A stretch of 64,000 nt of DNA from Geobacteraceae bacterium (GTDB lineage Bacteria; Desulfobacterota; Desulfuromonadia; Geobacterales; Pseudopelobacteraceae), in contig JANXYR010000060.1 in assembly GCA_025355965.1 (NCBI GenBank), forward strand, positions 120,060-184,059. The letters are read 5' to 3'. The notes under the pieces are model-generated. The model was not told the DNA's origin. It did not search any database and worked only from the letters and a program-made list of their open reading frames with translations. This document shows positions 9,089-17,957 of this stretch, piece by piece; positions within the stretch are counted from its first letter, which is position 1, and the number at the start of each line of letters is the position of its first letter. A program made the position numbers and the translations under genes.

Positions 9089-9158
9089 TAGATGATTTTT
9101 TGTATCCCGGATGTATTACCGCTTGTCAGGTGTAGCATAATGAGCATTAGGTAATAAA

Positions 9159-10103
9159 ATGGCCTTTTCAGCCAATAATAAATCACGAAAGCAGACATCC
9201 GGGGCCAGGATAGCTGCTTTCGTGATTTTGTTTCTGGTAGTTGCGCTTGTCGCCGGATATTTTATATTTTCTCCAGCCAGGAAGACAGAGATAACAACCC
9301 TAAAGCCGGAGATCTCTCACAGTAGGCCTGGTATTACGAGCTCTACCACTCCAACGTCTCCAGTTGTTCCGCCATCACACAAAATTCAAAACGATTATCC
9401 GTCAGATACAACTTCTGAAATTGAAATATCTGGCAGTATCCCCGGACGTTTGGCGATTATTATAGACGATATGGGAAACAGTCTGGAAGAAGCTCGTTTG
9501 TTGGCAGCAATCAAGGTTCCTCTAACATTTGCAATAATTCCGGGGCTGCGCGTAGACAAAGATGTTGCGGCCTATGCGGCCACTAATAAAATTGAAACGA
9601 TGATCCATATTCCAATGCAGGCCAAGGGGTGGCCGGAGCGACGTCTGGAAGCGAATGGTCTATTAGTGTCAATGGATGCAGGTGAATTACAGGAACGGGT
9701 TTCCAAGTTTGTGCAACAGTTTCCGGGAGCGGTAGGGGTAAATAATCACATGGGCTCTGAATTTACCGAACACGAGGAAAAGATGACAGACGTGCTTCAA
9801 AATCTGAAGAAGAACAACCTGTTTTTTATCGATAGTTTAACGTCGCCAGATAGTGCAGGTTTGAGAGTGGCGCAGCGGCTGGGGGTCAGGTCTGCCCGAC
9901 GGAATGTGTTTCTAGATAACGAACAGGAGCGGGGTTATATCCTTGGTCAGCTCAATCAGGCAGCCAGAATGGCCAGAAAAAACGGCTCCGCGATAGCAAT
10001 ATGCCATCCACATCCTGCAACTATTGCAACGCTGGCAACCTCACTACCCGGATTGGCTAAACAGGGCGTAAGACTTGTTCCGGTATCACAGTTAGTCAGA
10101 TAG
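9159..10103 (+). CDS. Divergent polysaccharide deacetylase family protein (YibQ-like)
   Basis: A 314-residue protein with an N-terminal membrane anchor (about 20-42), a Thr/Pro/Ser-rich linker and a NodB-like fold of the divergent deacetylase (YibQ/DUF610) family. Visible family motifs are AIIIDDMGNSLEEARLL, TFAIIPGL, GVNNHMGSEFTE and AIAICHPHPATI. It is often found next to envC and ctpA genes, as here. Whether it deacetylates a glycan is not established for the family. It ends overlapping the convergent ParA-like gene by 8 bases. Confidence 0.88.
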   Translation: MAFSANNKSRKQTSGARIAAFVILFLVVALVAGYFIFSPARKTEITTLKPEISHSRPGITSSTTPTSPVVPPSHKIQNDYPSDTTSEIEISGSIPGRLAIIIDDMGNSLEEARLLAAIKVPLTFAIIPGLRVDKDVAAYAATNKIETMIHIPMQAKGWPERRLEANGLLVSMDAGELQERVSKFVQQFPGAVGVNNHMGSEFTEHEEKMTDVLQNLKKNNLFFIDSLTSPDSAGLRVAQRLGVRSARRNVFLDNEQERGYILGQLNQAARMARKNGSAIAICHPHPATIATLATSLPGLAKQGVRLVPVSQLVR

Positions 10104-11496
10104 ACAATATTGCTTCAGTAAAGTGCTTCTGCAACCGGTGGATGGTTTTATAAGAATCTTCATGCAGAACGGCCTCGGGGTTGCTCGGATCTACCGGGTA
10201 TACCGACAGCCAGCTATCCTTGCGCAAGGCACCTTCGAATCCCGCCAAAGCTTCGTTTAACAGCAAATATAAACGATCATGTATGCCATTAAACTCTCCG
10301 GCATCAAACCCCGGCATTTCAACGTTTTTATGAAGTAGCTGCTCTCCTGCCATGTTGAATTGACGATAATCGAGCTGACTTGATTCATGGCTGATCCGAG
10401 GAAATAGAATAGATACGGCTCCGGCAACCTTGTCAGTGACAAGAGCTTTGGCCGAAGCAAATGTCTGATCATTTTCCTCCAATCCATAGAGCGCAGAACA
10501 GAGCATACTGCTAACACAATTTCCATGCAGAAAACCTCGGGCAGAGCGATCAGACGTCTCAAAATAGAAACTGCGATCATCGGGCTGTTCAGCCAGAACT
10601 GAGCCACAAATCAGGCACCGCTCAGCCAGGCCTTCAAGACGGGCTAGATAAGACTCCTTCTTGTTGGCCTCCTTTTCAAGCAGCCATGTGTGGTAGAGGC
10701 ATGCCCTGGTTTCTTTGGTTGCATCAACACTTCTCAGTATGTCACGGGTTATTTCCACAAATTGGCTATGTACTTCAGTACTGCGGGCATGGGTCAGGAT
10801 AGGATAAATCTTGCCATCCGGATTGGTATTCAGGCTTTCAACTTTCGGACTTTTAGAAATATATGTGTCCAGGCAACGATAGCCTCGATTGACGGCAATT
10901 GCCCGCAGGAGTGTCTTCTGGTCCTTGAAAATACCATCAAACTTGATACGAGAGTCAATCAGGCAGGGAATCAGTGCCAATGATTTTTTGTCAATACCTC
11001 GCTGATCGAATAGTGCGAAGATGTTTTTGCAGTTTTCAAGGCTAGGCAAATCCTTTACAGGTATAAGAACCCGATCGGCGGCATACAGGGCATTCTGTGT
11101 CAGGATGTTAAGATCCGGCCGCGTATCTATGATGACGATTCCGGAGATGCCGGACTCAGCCAGCATCCGGGTCAGGGTCATCGGCCCTTTAAAACGTTCA
11201 TGGATATCCCCCAGTTCAGTTGAAGAACGGATATAGCTGACTCCATATTGCCCGGTCTGAACGACTTCGCTTGCTTTTGCCCCCATCAGCAGAGCATGAA
11301 CATCCGGAACATCTTCATCCCTCTTTTGCAGTTCAAACATTTTGTCAATCGTGAAGTGATTGTCAAAGGATAATAATGTTACCTGCATATCCTCGCGCAT
11401 CGCTTTCAGATAGATTGCCAGATTGGTCGCCAGGGTTGTCTTCCCCACGCCACCCTTTTCGGAGGATATTGTAATTGTATATGGATAGGTATGCAT
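10096..11496 (-). CDS. ParA-family ATPase with Cys-containing C-terminal extension
   Basis: About 466 residues from the ATG at 11496; a GTG at 11511 would add five residues, and neither start has a strong ribosome site. The N-terminal half is a ParA/MinD-type P-loop ATPase with the deviant Walker A SEKGGVGKTTLATNLA and VIIDTRPDLNILTQNAL. The C-terminal half is unfamiliar and carries CLICG and a later HGNC, which might bind metal. No ParB gene or parS-like repeat was noticed nearby, so it appears to be an orphan ParA used for positioning something other than this locus. Function unknown. Confidence 0.7.
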   Translation of the reverse strand: MHTYPYTITISSEKGGVGKTTLATNLAIYLKAMREDMQVTLLSFDNHFTIDKMFELQKRDEDVPDVHALLMGAKASEVVQTGQYGVSYIRSSTELGDIHERFKGPMTLTRMLAESGISGIVIIDTRPDLNILTQNALYAADRVLIPVKDLPSLENCKNIFALFDQRGIDKKSLALIPCLIDSRIKFDGIFKDQKTLLRAIAVNRGYRCLDTYISKSPKVESLNTNPDGKIYPILTHARSTEVHSQFVEITRDILRSVDATKETRACLYHTWLLEKEANKKESYLARLEGLAERCLICGSVLAEQPDDRSFYFETSDRSARGFLHGNCVSSMLCSALYGLEENDQTFASAKALVTDKVAGAVSILFPRISHESSQLDYRQFNMAGEQLLHKNVEMPGFDAGEFNGIHDRLYLLLNEALAGFEGALRKDSWLSVYPVDPSNPEAVLHEDSYKTIHRLQKHFTEAILSI

Positions 11497-11623
11497 AAAA
11501 TAAGGTACCACCGTAAAGAGAGTTGAAATTGACCGTACTGAATTTGGGTGATACTAGACAATTTACAGTAACCGGTCAACCGTTTGCTGGAAGGTGCGAA
11601 GAACGTCATTACTCATACCATGC

Positions 11624-11651
11624 TTGCATACTGCAAAAACTTGTCTATAAT
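11624..11651 (+). promoter_or_regulatory. Sigma-70-type promoter for the M24 peptidase gene
   Basis: A TTGCAT at 11624-11629 and a perfect TATAAT at 11646-11651 are separated by 16 bases. They lie about 78 bases before the ATG at 11729, and no other gene lies between. Confidence 0.6.
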
Positions 11652-11728
11652 TCACCGACTCCGGCTTTACCATGCCGATTCTGTCAGCACAAAAAAACTA
11701 CTTAAAACTTACTGAATGGGAGAATTAG

Positions 11729-12922
11729 ATGCGTCTTACACCTGCAATAGAGCTTGAACACCGCTGTAAAAAACTTCAGGAACAGATGATTATAGATTCA
11801 CTGGATGCAGTTATTATCGTCCAGAACGCCGACCTGTTTTATTTTACCGGTACCGTTCAGAGTGGGAATTTGTACGTTCCTGCTTCGGGCCAGCCGCTTT
11901 TCATGGTTCGAAAGGATGCTGGTCGGGCCCGCATGGAGTCCGGTCTCAAAGAGGTGATACCATTTAACTCAATGAAGGATATCCCAGCAATTTTGACCAG
12001 GTACGGATACCCCGAGCCGAAGCGAATTGGGTTGGAGCTTGATGTCCTGCCGGTTAACTTTTTTGAACGATACCGTGCTATTTACCCGAACGCTGATTTT
12101 TCTGACGCAACCCCTTTGATTCGCAAAGTAAGGATGATTAAATCTCATTACGAGATCCACCTTATGCAGGACGCTGCCGATCAGGTTGATCGAGTATACA
12201 ATCGTGCCAAGGAAATTATCCGCGTTGGCATGACGGATCTTGAGGTTGCCGCTGAACTTGAGTTTACGGCAAGAAAAGATGGGCATCAGGGATTGGTACG
12301 TATGCGCGGTTTTAACTCAGAGCTTTTTTATGCACAGATATTTTCCGGCACCGACAGCGCAGTGCCTGCCTATCCGGATACACCGCTTGGAGGGATGGGA
12401 CTTAATCCATCTTTCGGTCAGAGCGCAGGTCTGAAAAGAATTGAACCTAATGAACCTGTCATCATAGATTTTGCAGGATGTGTTGATGGATATCTAAGTG
12501 ATCAGACCCGTATTTTTTCAATCGGAAAACTATCTGATCGACTGCGGAAAGCATATGACGACATGCTTAAGGTTCAGGATTTAATGATAGAACTGGCAGA
12601 AGTCGGAATGAGTTGGGGCGCGCTGTACGATGCATGTTTAAAGTGTGCCTTTGACATGGGCTATGCTGATAGTTTTATGGGAGCAAAAGGGTCGCAGGTC
12701 TCATTTATCGGGCATGGTCTTGGTGTGGAGATAGATGAATATCCTTTTATCGCACGCGGATTTAATCAAATGTCATTGGAAGTAGGTATGGCGTTTGCTT
12801 TTGAGCCAAAAGTTGTCTTTCCGGGTGAAGGTGCAATTGGTATTGAGAACACGTTTTATTTGAGTAATGAAGGGCTTAAACGTCTCACTCACTCTAGTGA
12901 TGAGTTGGTAATATTGAGTTGA
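11729..12922 (+). CDS. M24 family metallopeptidase (Xaa-Pro aminopeptidase-like)
   Basis: A 397-residue protein with a creatinase-type N-terminal domain (about 1-130) and a pita-bread M24 domain (about 140-390). The full metal-ligand set is visible: Asp in IIDFAG and Asp ten residues on in LSDQTR, His in GHGLGVEIDE, Glu in FEPK and Glu in GIENTF. This predicts a dinuclear-metal peptidase that removes N-terminal residues before proline. It is a single gene behind its own promoter. Peptide specificity cannot be read from sequence. Confidence 0.88.
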   Translation: MRLTPAIELEHRCKKLQEQMIIDSLDAVIIVQNADLFYFTGTVQSGNLYVPASGQPLFMVRKDAGRARMESGLKEVIPFNSMKDIPAILTRYGYPEPKRIGLELDVLPVNFFERYRAIYPNADFSDATPLIRKVRMIKSHYEIHLMQDAADQVDRVYNRAKEIIRVGMTDLEVAAELEFTARKDGHQGLVRMRGFNSELFYAQIFSGTDSAVPAYPDTPLGGMGLNPSFGQSAGLKRIEPNEPVIIDFAGCVDGYLSDQTRIFSIGKLSDRLRKAYDDMLKVQDLMIELAEVGMSWGALYDACLKCAFDMGYADSFMGAKGSQVSFIGHGLGVEIDEYPFIARGFNQMSLEVGMAFAFEPKVVFPGEGAIGIENTFYLSNEGLKRLTHSSDELVILS

Positions 12923-12943
12923 TTTCACAGCGCAAAATTTTTG

Positions 12944-12993
12944 TTGCATTTTTTGTATACGGTCGAGTATAACAGCCGTACAAAATTGTATAC
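12944..12993 (+). promoter_or_regulatory. gltA promoter with two GTATAC palindromes
   Basis: A -35 TTGCAT (12944-12949) and -10 TATAAC (12968-12973), 18 bases apart, form a plausible promoter. The palindrome GTATAC occurs twice, at 12955-12960 inside the spacer and at 12988-12993 just after the expected start, each preceded by TT. This layout fits a repressor site. In Geobacter sulfurreducens gltA is repressed by HgtR during growth on hydrogen; whether these repeats are its site is inference. An untranslated leader of about 130 bases follows. Confidence 0.5.
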
Positions 12994-13109
12994 AGTATGC
13001 CAAGAATGAGTCCAGTTTCTCCCCGTATGAACCAATGGATCAGATGTTAGGAAGCTGAAGAGCTTTTTATCCGGGTTTAACCCCACACCACAAAAAGGAG
13101 AGTAAAACA

Positions 13110-14432
13110 ATGGCCCTGAAAGACACGCTCAAGCTGAAGATCGAGGAACACCGTCCCCGTACCACCAAGCTCGTCAAAGAATTTGGTCAGGTTGTTATCG
13201 ACAAAGTTACCATCGACCAGTGTATCGGTGGTGCCCGTGATATCCGTTCACTCGTAACGGATATCTCCTATCTGGATCCGCAGGAAGGTATCCGTTTCCG
13301 TGGCAAGACCATTCCTGAGACCTTTGCAGCGCTGCCCAAGGCTCCCGGTTCCACGTATCCGACCGTTGAGTCCTTTTGGTATATGCTTCTTACAGGAGAC
13401 GTTCCGACTGATGCTCAGGTTGCTGAAGTTGTTGCAGAGTGGAAAACACGTCAGGCTGTTCCTCAGTATGTATTTGACGCAGTTCGCGCTCTTCCGCGTG
13501 ACAGTCATCCGATGGTCATGCTCTCTGTAGCCATGCTGGCACTGCAGAAAGACTCCAAGTTTGCCGGTTTCTATAACTCAGGCAAATTCAACAAAATGAC
13601 CGCTTGGGAATATGTGTATGAAGATGCCTGCGATATCGTTGCCCGTATCCCGATCATTGCAGCTTTTATTTACAACCTGAAGTATCGTGACGACAAACAG
13701 ATCGCTATCGATCCTAAACTCGATATGGGCGCCAACTTTGCCCATATGATCGGCCAGAAAGAGGAGTACAAGGACGTTGCCCGTATGTACTTCATCCTGC
13801 ACTCCGATCATGAGTCCGGCAACGTTTCTGCGCACACGACTCACCTGGTTCACTCAGCACTATCAGATCCTTACTATTCTTACGCCGCCGGTTTGTGCGG
13901 TCTGGCCGGCCCTCTGCACGGTCTTGCCAATCAGGAAGTTCTCGACTGGACTCTCAAGTTCCAGGAAAAATACTGCAAAGGTGTCGAGCCGACTCCGGAG
14001 CTTATCAAAGCTGCTCTTTGGGATACACTCAATGCCGGTCAGGTTATTCCGGGATACGGTCACGCCGTTCTACGTAAGACCGACCCGCGCTACATGTCAC
14101 AGCGTGAGTTCTGCCAGAACACTCCTGGCCTCAAAGACTACCCGCTGTTCAAAGTTATCTCCATGATTTTTGAAGTTGCTCCAGGCGTTCTTACTGAGCA
14201 CGGTAAAACCAAAAACCCATGGCCGAACGTTGACGCACAGTCCGGCGTTATCCAGATGTACTTTGGTCTGACTGAGTTTGAATTCTACACCGTTCTGTTC
14301 GGTGTAGGTCGCGCTCTCGGCTGCATGGCCAACATCACTTGGGACCGTGGCCTCGGCTACGCTCTTGAGCGTCCTAAATCTGTTACTACTGCAATGCTCG
14401 AAAAATGGGCTGCAGCTGGCGGTCGTGAGTAA
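13110..14432 (+). CDS. gltA: Citrate synthase, eukaryote-like Geobacteraceae type
   Basis: A 440-residue enzyme condensing acetyl-CoA and oxaloacetate, the entry point of acetate oxidation in these bacteria. The catalytic triad positions are visible: His in GPLHGLANQE, His in PGYGHAVLRKTDPR and Asp in NVDAQSGV. The segment HESGNVSAHTTHLVHSALSD is typical of mitochondrial-type synthases. Codon use looks strongly biased, as expected for high expression. It has a strong ribosome site (aaaggag), its own promoter and a strong terminator, so it is monocistronic. Confidence 0.95.
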   Translation: MALKDTLKLKIEEHRPRTTKLVKEFGQVVIDKVTIDQCIGGARDIRSLVTDISYLDPQEGIRFRGKTIPETFAALPKAPGSTYPTVESFWYMLLTGDVPTDAQVAEVVAEWKTRQAVPQYVFDAVRALPRDSHPMVMLSVAMLALQKDSKFAGFYNSGKFNKMTAWEYVYEDACDIVARIPIIAAFIYNLKYRDDKQIAIDPKLDMGANFAHMIGQKEEYKDVARMYFILHSDHESGNVSAHTTHLVHSALSDPYYSYAAGLCGLAGPLHGLANQEVLDWTLKFQEKYCKGVEPTPELIKAALWDTLNAGQVIPGYGHAVLRKTDPRYMSQREFCQNTPGLKDYPLFKVISMIFEVAPGVLTEHGKTKNPWPNVDAQSGVIQMYFGLTEFEFYTVLFGVGRALGCMANITWDRGLGYALERPKSVTTAMLEKWAAAGGRE

Positions 14433-14465
14433 GCATAATTTTTTAAACATCAATAAATCACCATC

Positions 14466-14499
14466 AAAAGGGGGACGCAGAAATGCGTCCCCCTTTTGA
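14466..14499 (+). terminator. Rho-independent terminator after gltA
   Basis: A perfect 10-bp stem (GGGGGACGCA / TGCGTCCCCC, 14470-14479 with 14484-14493) with a GAAA tetraloop is flanked by AAAA and TTTT. Confidence 0.95.
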
Positions 14500-14508
14500 T
14501 TTTCCTGC

Positions 14509-14536
14509 TTGCAAAATATAATAAGTGCGGTATAAA
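14509..14536 (+). promoter_or_regulatory. Promoter for rubrerythrin-desulfoferrodoxin
   Basis: TTGCAA at 14509-14514 and TATAAA at 14531-14536 with a 16-base spacer, 45 bases before the rubrerythrin ATG and downstream of the gltA terminator. Confidence 0.55.
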
Positions 14537-14580
14537 GGACAATAAGAGTCGTATTTAAGCTTATCATACGGGAGAAATAA

Positions 14581-15159
14581 ATGGCCGCTTCAATCAAGGG
14601 AACTAAAACCGAGCAGAATCTGCTCAAATCTTTTGCCGGAGAGAGTCAGGCACGCAATCGTTATACCTATTATTCTGGTGTTGCCAAAAAAGAAGGCTTT
14701 ATTCAGATTGCCGATATTTTTGAAGAAACCGCTAATCAGGAGAAAGAGCATGCCAAGCGCTTTTTCAAGTTTCTGGAGGGTGGAGATCTGGAAATCACAG
14801 CTTGTTTCCCTGCCGGGAGAATTGGGACAACCGCCGAGAACCTTCTGGCGGCGGCCAATGGTGAACATGAGGAATATACGATTCTGTACCCTGGATTTGC
14901 AGAAACAGCCAAAGAAGAGGGGTTTCCGGCAATTGCTGCGGCCTGGAATGCTATTTCGGTAGCCGAAAAACAGCATGAAAAACGGTATCGCGATCTGTTG
15001 GCAAATATCGATGCCGGGCGTGTATTTACACGGGATGGTGATGTCGTCTGGCGCTGTCGTAACTGCGGATATCTCCACACAGGCAAGGAGGCGCCGGAAG
15101 TCTGTGCCGCTTGTTTGCATCCCAAAGCCCATTTTGAACTGCTTGGCGAAAATTGGTAA
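14581..15159 (+). CDS. rbr: Rubrerythrin
   Basis: A 192-residue non-heme iron peroxidase of anaerobes. The N-terminal four-helix di-iron domain carries the Glu/His ligands in ESQARNRYTYY, ETANQEKEHAKRF, EHEEYTILYPGFAETAKEEG and EKQHEKRY. The C-terminal rubredoxin domain has CRNC and CAAC. It reduces hydrogen peroxide using electrons passed through the rubredoxin site. It lies 51 bases before the superoxide reductase gene, which makes the peroxide it would remove; the pair forms an oxygen-defence unit in the cytoplasm. Confidence 0.95.
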   Translation: MAASIKGTKTEQNLLKSFAGESQARNRYTYYSGVAKKEGFIQIADIFEETANQEKEHAKRFFKFLEGGDLEITACFPAGRIGTTAENLLAAANGEHEEYTILYPGFAETAKEEGFPAIAAAWNAISVAEKQHEKRYRDLLANIDAGRVFTRDGDVVWRCRNCGYLHTGKEAPEVCAACLHPKAHFELLGENW

Positions 15160-15210
15160 TTATCAGATCCCCGTTGCAGGGGCTACTACATAACAAAGGA
15201 GAAAAATAAC

Positions 15211-15591
15211 ATGGCAAAATTACTTGAAGTCTACAAATGTAACCTGTGTGGCAACATCGTTGAAATCCTTCACGCTGGCGATGGTGATCTTTCCTGCTGT
15301 GGGCAAGAAATGGTTCTTCTGACAGAAAATACCGTTGATGCAGCCAAGGAAAAGCATGTACCAGTAATCGAAAAAGTCGATGGCGGCTACAAGGTTACCA
15401 TTGGCAGTGTGGCCCATCCTATGGAAGAAAAACACTACATTGAGTGGATCGAGTTAATTGCTGACGGCAAAGCGTATCGTCAGTTCCTCAAGCCGGGCCA
15501 GGTTGCAGAAGCTATTTTCCGTGTTACAGCAACTTCTGTGACTGCTCGTGAGTTGTGCAATCTGCACGGGGTTTGGTCTGCTCAGGGCTGA
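15211..15591 (+). CDS. dfx: Desulfoferrodoxin (2Fe superoxide reductase)
   Basis: A 126-residue cytoplasmic superoxide reductase. The N-terminal desulforedoxin centre has Cys10, Cys13, Cys29 and Cys30. The catalytic Fe site has His49, His69, His75, Cys116 and His119, and Glu47-Lys48 are the residues that help release peroxide. Residue numbering coincides with the well-studied desulfoferrodoxins. It reduces superoxide to hydrogen peroxide without making oxygen. It follows rubrerythrin with a good ribosome site (aaaggag). A second, exported superoxide reductase is encoded at 41039-41518. Confidence 0.96.
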   Translation: MAKLLEVYKCNLCGNIVEILHAGDGDLSCCGQEMVLLTENTVDAAKEKHVPVIEKVDGGYKVTIGSVAHPMEEKHYIEWIELIADGKAYRQFLKPGQVAEAIFRVTATSVTARELCNLHGVWSAQG

Positions 15592-15694
15592 TCCTTGCTA
15601 CAGTTGTGCTTATAACGGGAATCCGGCAACGGGTTCCCGTTATTTATCTGCTGAGTGCTTTACACTGTTCTCCCGCTCATGTATCATCCATCTC

Positions 15695-16843
15695 GTGAAA
15701 CGCATTCTATCCATCTACATAATTCGCGAAATTTCCTCGCTATTCCTGCTTGGCATCGTCATTTTTACATTGGTTCTGCTGATGGGTCGCTTGATCACTC
15801 TGACTGATCTTGTCGTGTCGCATGGAGTCCCTTTGGCTGACGTCAGCAGGATGATTCTGTATCTTATTCCTTCATTTTTGGTGTTCACGATTCCGATGGC
15901 ATTTTTACTGTCGGTACTGCTGGCGTTCGGGCGACTTTCGGCAGATAACGAAATTGTTGTCATGAAAGCCAGCGGCTTAAGCCTGCTTCAGGTGATGCCG
16001 CCGGTGATAGTCTGCGCGCTTGTAGCCGTGCTGCTGTCCCTGGGGGCCAGTACTTTAGGCGTACCGTGGGGCAATAGCGCTTTCAAAGAGCTCACATTCC
16101 AGGTGTTGAAGCGGAATATTACGGCCACTATTCGCGAAAAGACGTTCTGGGACGATATTCCGGGTGTCGTCATGTATACTGATCAGTATGATGAACGCAG
16201 CCATACATTGAAAGGTGTTGTTATTAATGACGGTCGCAACCCTGATCAACCAATGACAATCTTTGCGCGTGACGGAATAGTAACAACGGCTGCCGGCAGC
16301 CAAGCGCTGCTGCTGTCTTTACATGATGGTTCCATCCACATTACCGGTGCCGGTGGTCTCTATCGATTGGTTCATTTTGGTGAATACAGTATGACGGTCG
16401 GCGAAAAGACGAGCAATAACGGGATATCTCGCAATGAGCCTGATATGTGGCTATCAGAGCTTCGACGTCAGATTGATGATCCCGGCACTTCTGCCGGCAA
16501 CCGCCTTAAATCGCTTGCGGAGTTTTACAGCCGTTTTACCTTTCCATTTGCGTCGCTTGTTTTTGCAATCCTGGCGGTCCCCCTGGGGATACAGAACCGG
16601 CGGGCGGGTAAATCTGGCGGCTTCACCATCAGTATTGCAATCATACTTACCTATTACATTCTGATGTCGGTTGTGCGCACTCTGGCGGAGAAGGGTGTTG
16701 TTGCCCCGGTTGTTGCGCTTTGGATCCCTAATCTGATTTTCTTTTTTATGGGATGTTTCTTTTTACGGTTGGCGTCACTTGAGAAGAGAATTCCTTTATT
16801 ACCGGTAAGAAGATTACTGGATTATTTTCGGAGAACTGCCTGA
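15695..16843 (+). CDS. lptF: LPS export permease LptF
   Basis: I place the start at the GTG at 15695, giving 382 residues and VKRILSIYIIREI at the N-terminus, which matches the family. The open frame extends back into dfx, but that extra segment is Cys-rich and unlike LptF. The protein has three TM helices before (about 15-115) and three after (about 280-370) a periplasmic beta-jellyroll domain. LptF and LptG form the membrane part of the LptB2FG transporter that lifts LPS out of the inner membrane. Followed two bases later by lptG. Confidence 0.9.
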   Translation: MKRILSIYIIREISSLFLLGIVIFTLVLLMGRLITLTDLVVSHGVPLADVSRMILYLIPSFLVFTIPMAFLLSVLLAFGRLSADNEIVVMKASGLSLLQVMPPVIVCALVAVLLSLGASTLGVPWGNSAFKELTFQVLKRNITATIREKTFWDDIPGVVMYTDQYDERSHTLKGVVINDGRNPDQPMTIFARDGIVTTAAGSQALLLSLHDGSIHITGAGGLYRLVHFGEYSMTVGEKTSNNGISRNEPDMWLSELRRQIDDPGTSAGNRLKSLAEFYSRFTFPFASLVFAILAVPLGIQNRRAGKSGGFTISIAIILTYYILMSVVRTLAEKGVVAPVVALWIPNLIFFFMGCFFLRLASLEKRIPLLPVRRLLDYFRRTA

Positions 16844-16844
16844 T

Positions 16845-17924
16845 ATGGGAATTCTCAACCGCTATATTGCCAAAGCCTGGTTACGTTTGCTTATGCTCTG
16901 TTTGAGCGGTTTTATCGGGATCTATCTTGTTATTGATCTGATTGAAAAAATCCCGCGTTTTCTGCGTGCCGGCGGTGCTGCTGTTGATATTGTGCAGTAC
17001 TTTGTCTGGAAGCTTCCTGAAATGCTCAGTCGTACCGCCACATTTTCTGTTCTTATGGCTACATTGCTGACACTTGGCGTACTTTCACGCGACAGTGAAA
17101 TTATTGCCATGCGCAGTTGTGGTGTCAGTCTGCTGAAAATATCGCTGCCGATGCTTACGCTTGGGTTTGTTACCAGCATTTTACTGCTGATCAACTCAGA
17201 ATTGGTTTTGCCGCATAGTTATGCTCGCACGGAACTGATCGATCGGGTCAAGATCAAGAAAAATAGTGATCATGCCACCTTCAAACGCAACAATATCTGG
17301 TTCCGTTCCAAGTCTATGATACTGCAGGCACGCCTTTTTGAACCTAAAACACGGACATTAAGCGGGGTAGTGGTCTGGAACGTAGACGAATTTATGAATC
17401 CTATCAGCAGGATTGATGCCGATACGGCAGTCTATAAAGAAGGGCGCTGGTTTTTGAATTCCACGACTATGAGGAATTTTCAGTCTGTGGCTGGTTACGC
17501 GCCGCAGAGTGCGCAAGCAATGGCACTGGATCTCAATCTTAAAGTGGAAGATTTGCAGGTCCTGGATAAAGATGCCGATAACATGAGTATCCGCACGTTG
17601 AATGAGTATGCGGAAAATCTGAGGCGTGGCGGCTATCAGGCCTACCGCTATCTGACAATGATGCATACCAAAATTGCTTCACCTTTTGCCGCACTGATAA
17701 TGGTTCTGCTCGGAATTCCCTTTGCACTGCGAAACACTCGCTCCGGCGGCATCGCCATGGGAATCGGTGCCAGTATTGGAATCGGATTTGCGTATTTTGT
17801 CGTCAATGCGGTACTGCTCTCATATGGCCGGAGCGGTGTTTTGACCCCTATTGTTGCAGCATGGGGTGCTAATTTTCTTTTTATGTTGAGTGGAATCTGG
17901 CTGTCGATGACAGTTAAGGTCTGA
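16845..17924 (+). CDS. lptG: LPS export permease LptG
   Basis: A 359-residue partner of LptF with the same plan: three TM helices (about 12-120), a periplasmic jellyroll domain (about 125-260) and three TM helices (about 270-355). Family features are FVWKLPEMLSRTATFSVLMA near the N-terminus and SPFAALIMVLLGIPFALRN at the start of the second TM group. It begins immediately after lptF. No lptA, lptB or lptC lies in this window. Confidence 0.92.
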   Translation: MGILNRYIAKAWLRLLMLCLSGFIGIYLVIDLIEKIPRFLRAGGAAVDIVQYFVWKLPEMLSRTATFSVLMATLLTLGVLSRDSEIIAMRSCGVSLLKISLPMLTLGFVTSILLLINSELVLPHSYARTELIDRVKIKKNSDHATFKRNNIWFRSKSMILQARLFEPKTRTLSGVVVWNVDEFMNPISRIDADTAVYKEGRWFLNSTTMRNFQSVAGYAPQSAQAMALDLNLKVEDLQVLDKDADNMSIRTLNEYAENLRRGGYQAYRYLTMMHTKIASPFAALIMVLLGIPFALRNTRSGGIAMGIGASIGIGFAYFVVNAVLLSYGRSGVLTPIVAAWGANFLFMLSGIWLSMTVKV

Positions 17925-17957
17925 TATCTTAAACCAAATCAAAAAGGAATAGTCCAT

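Noticed and set aside
15548..15694. N-terminal extension of lptF overlapping dfx
   Set aside because: The extra residues are Cys-rich and unlike any LptF; the GTG at 15695 gives the normal length and N-terminus.
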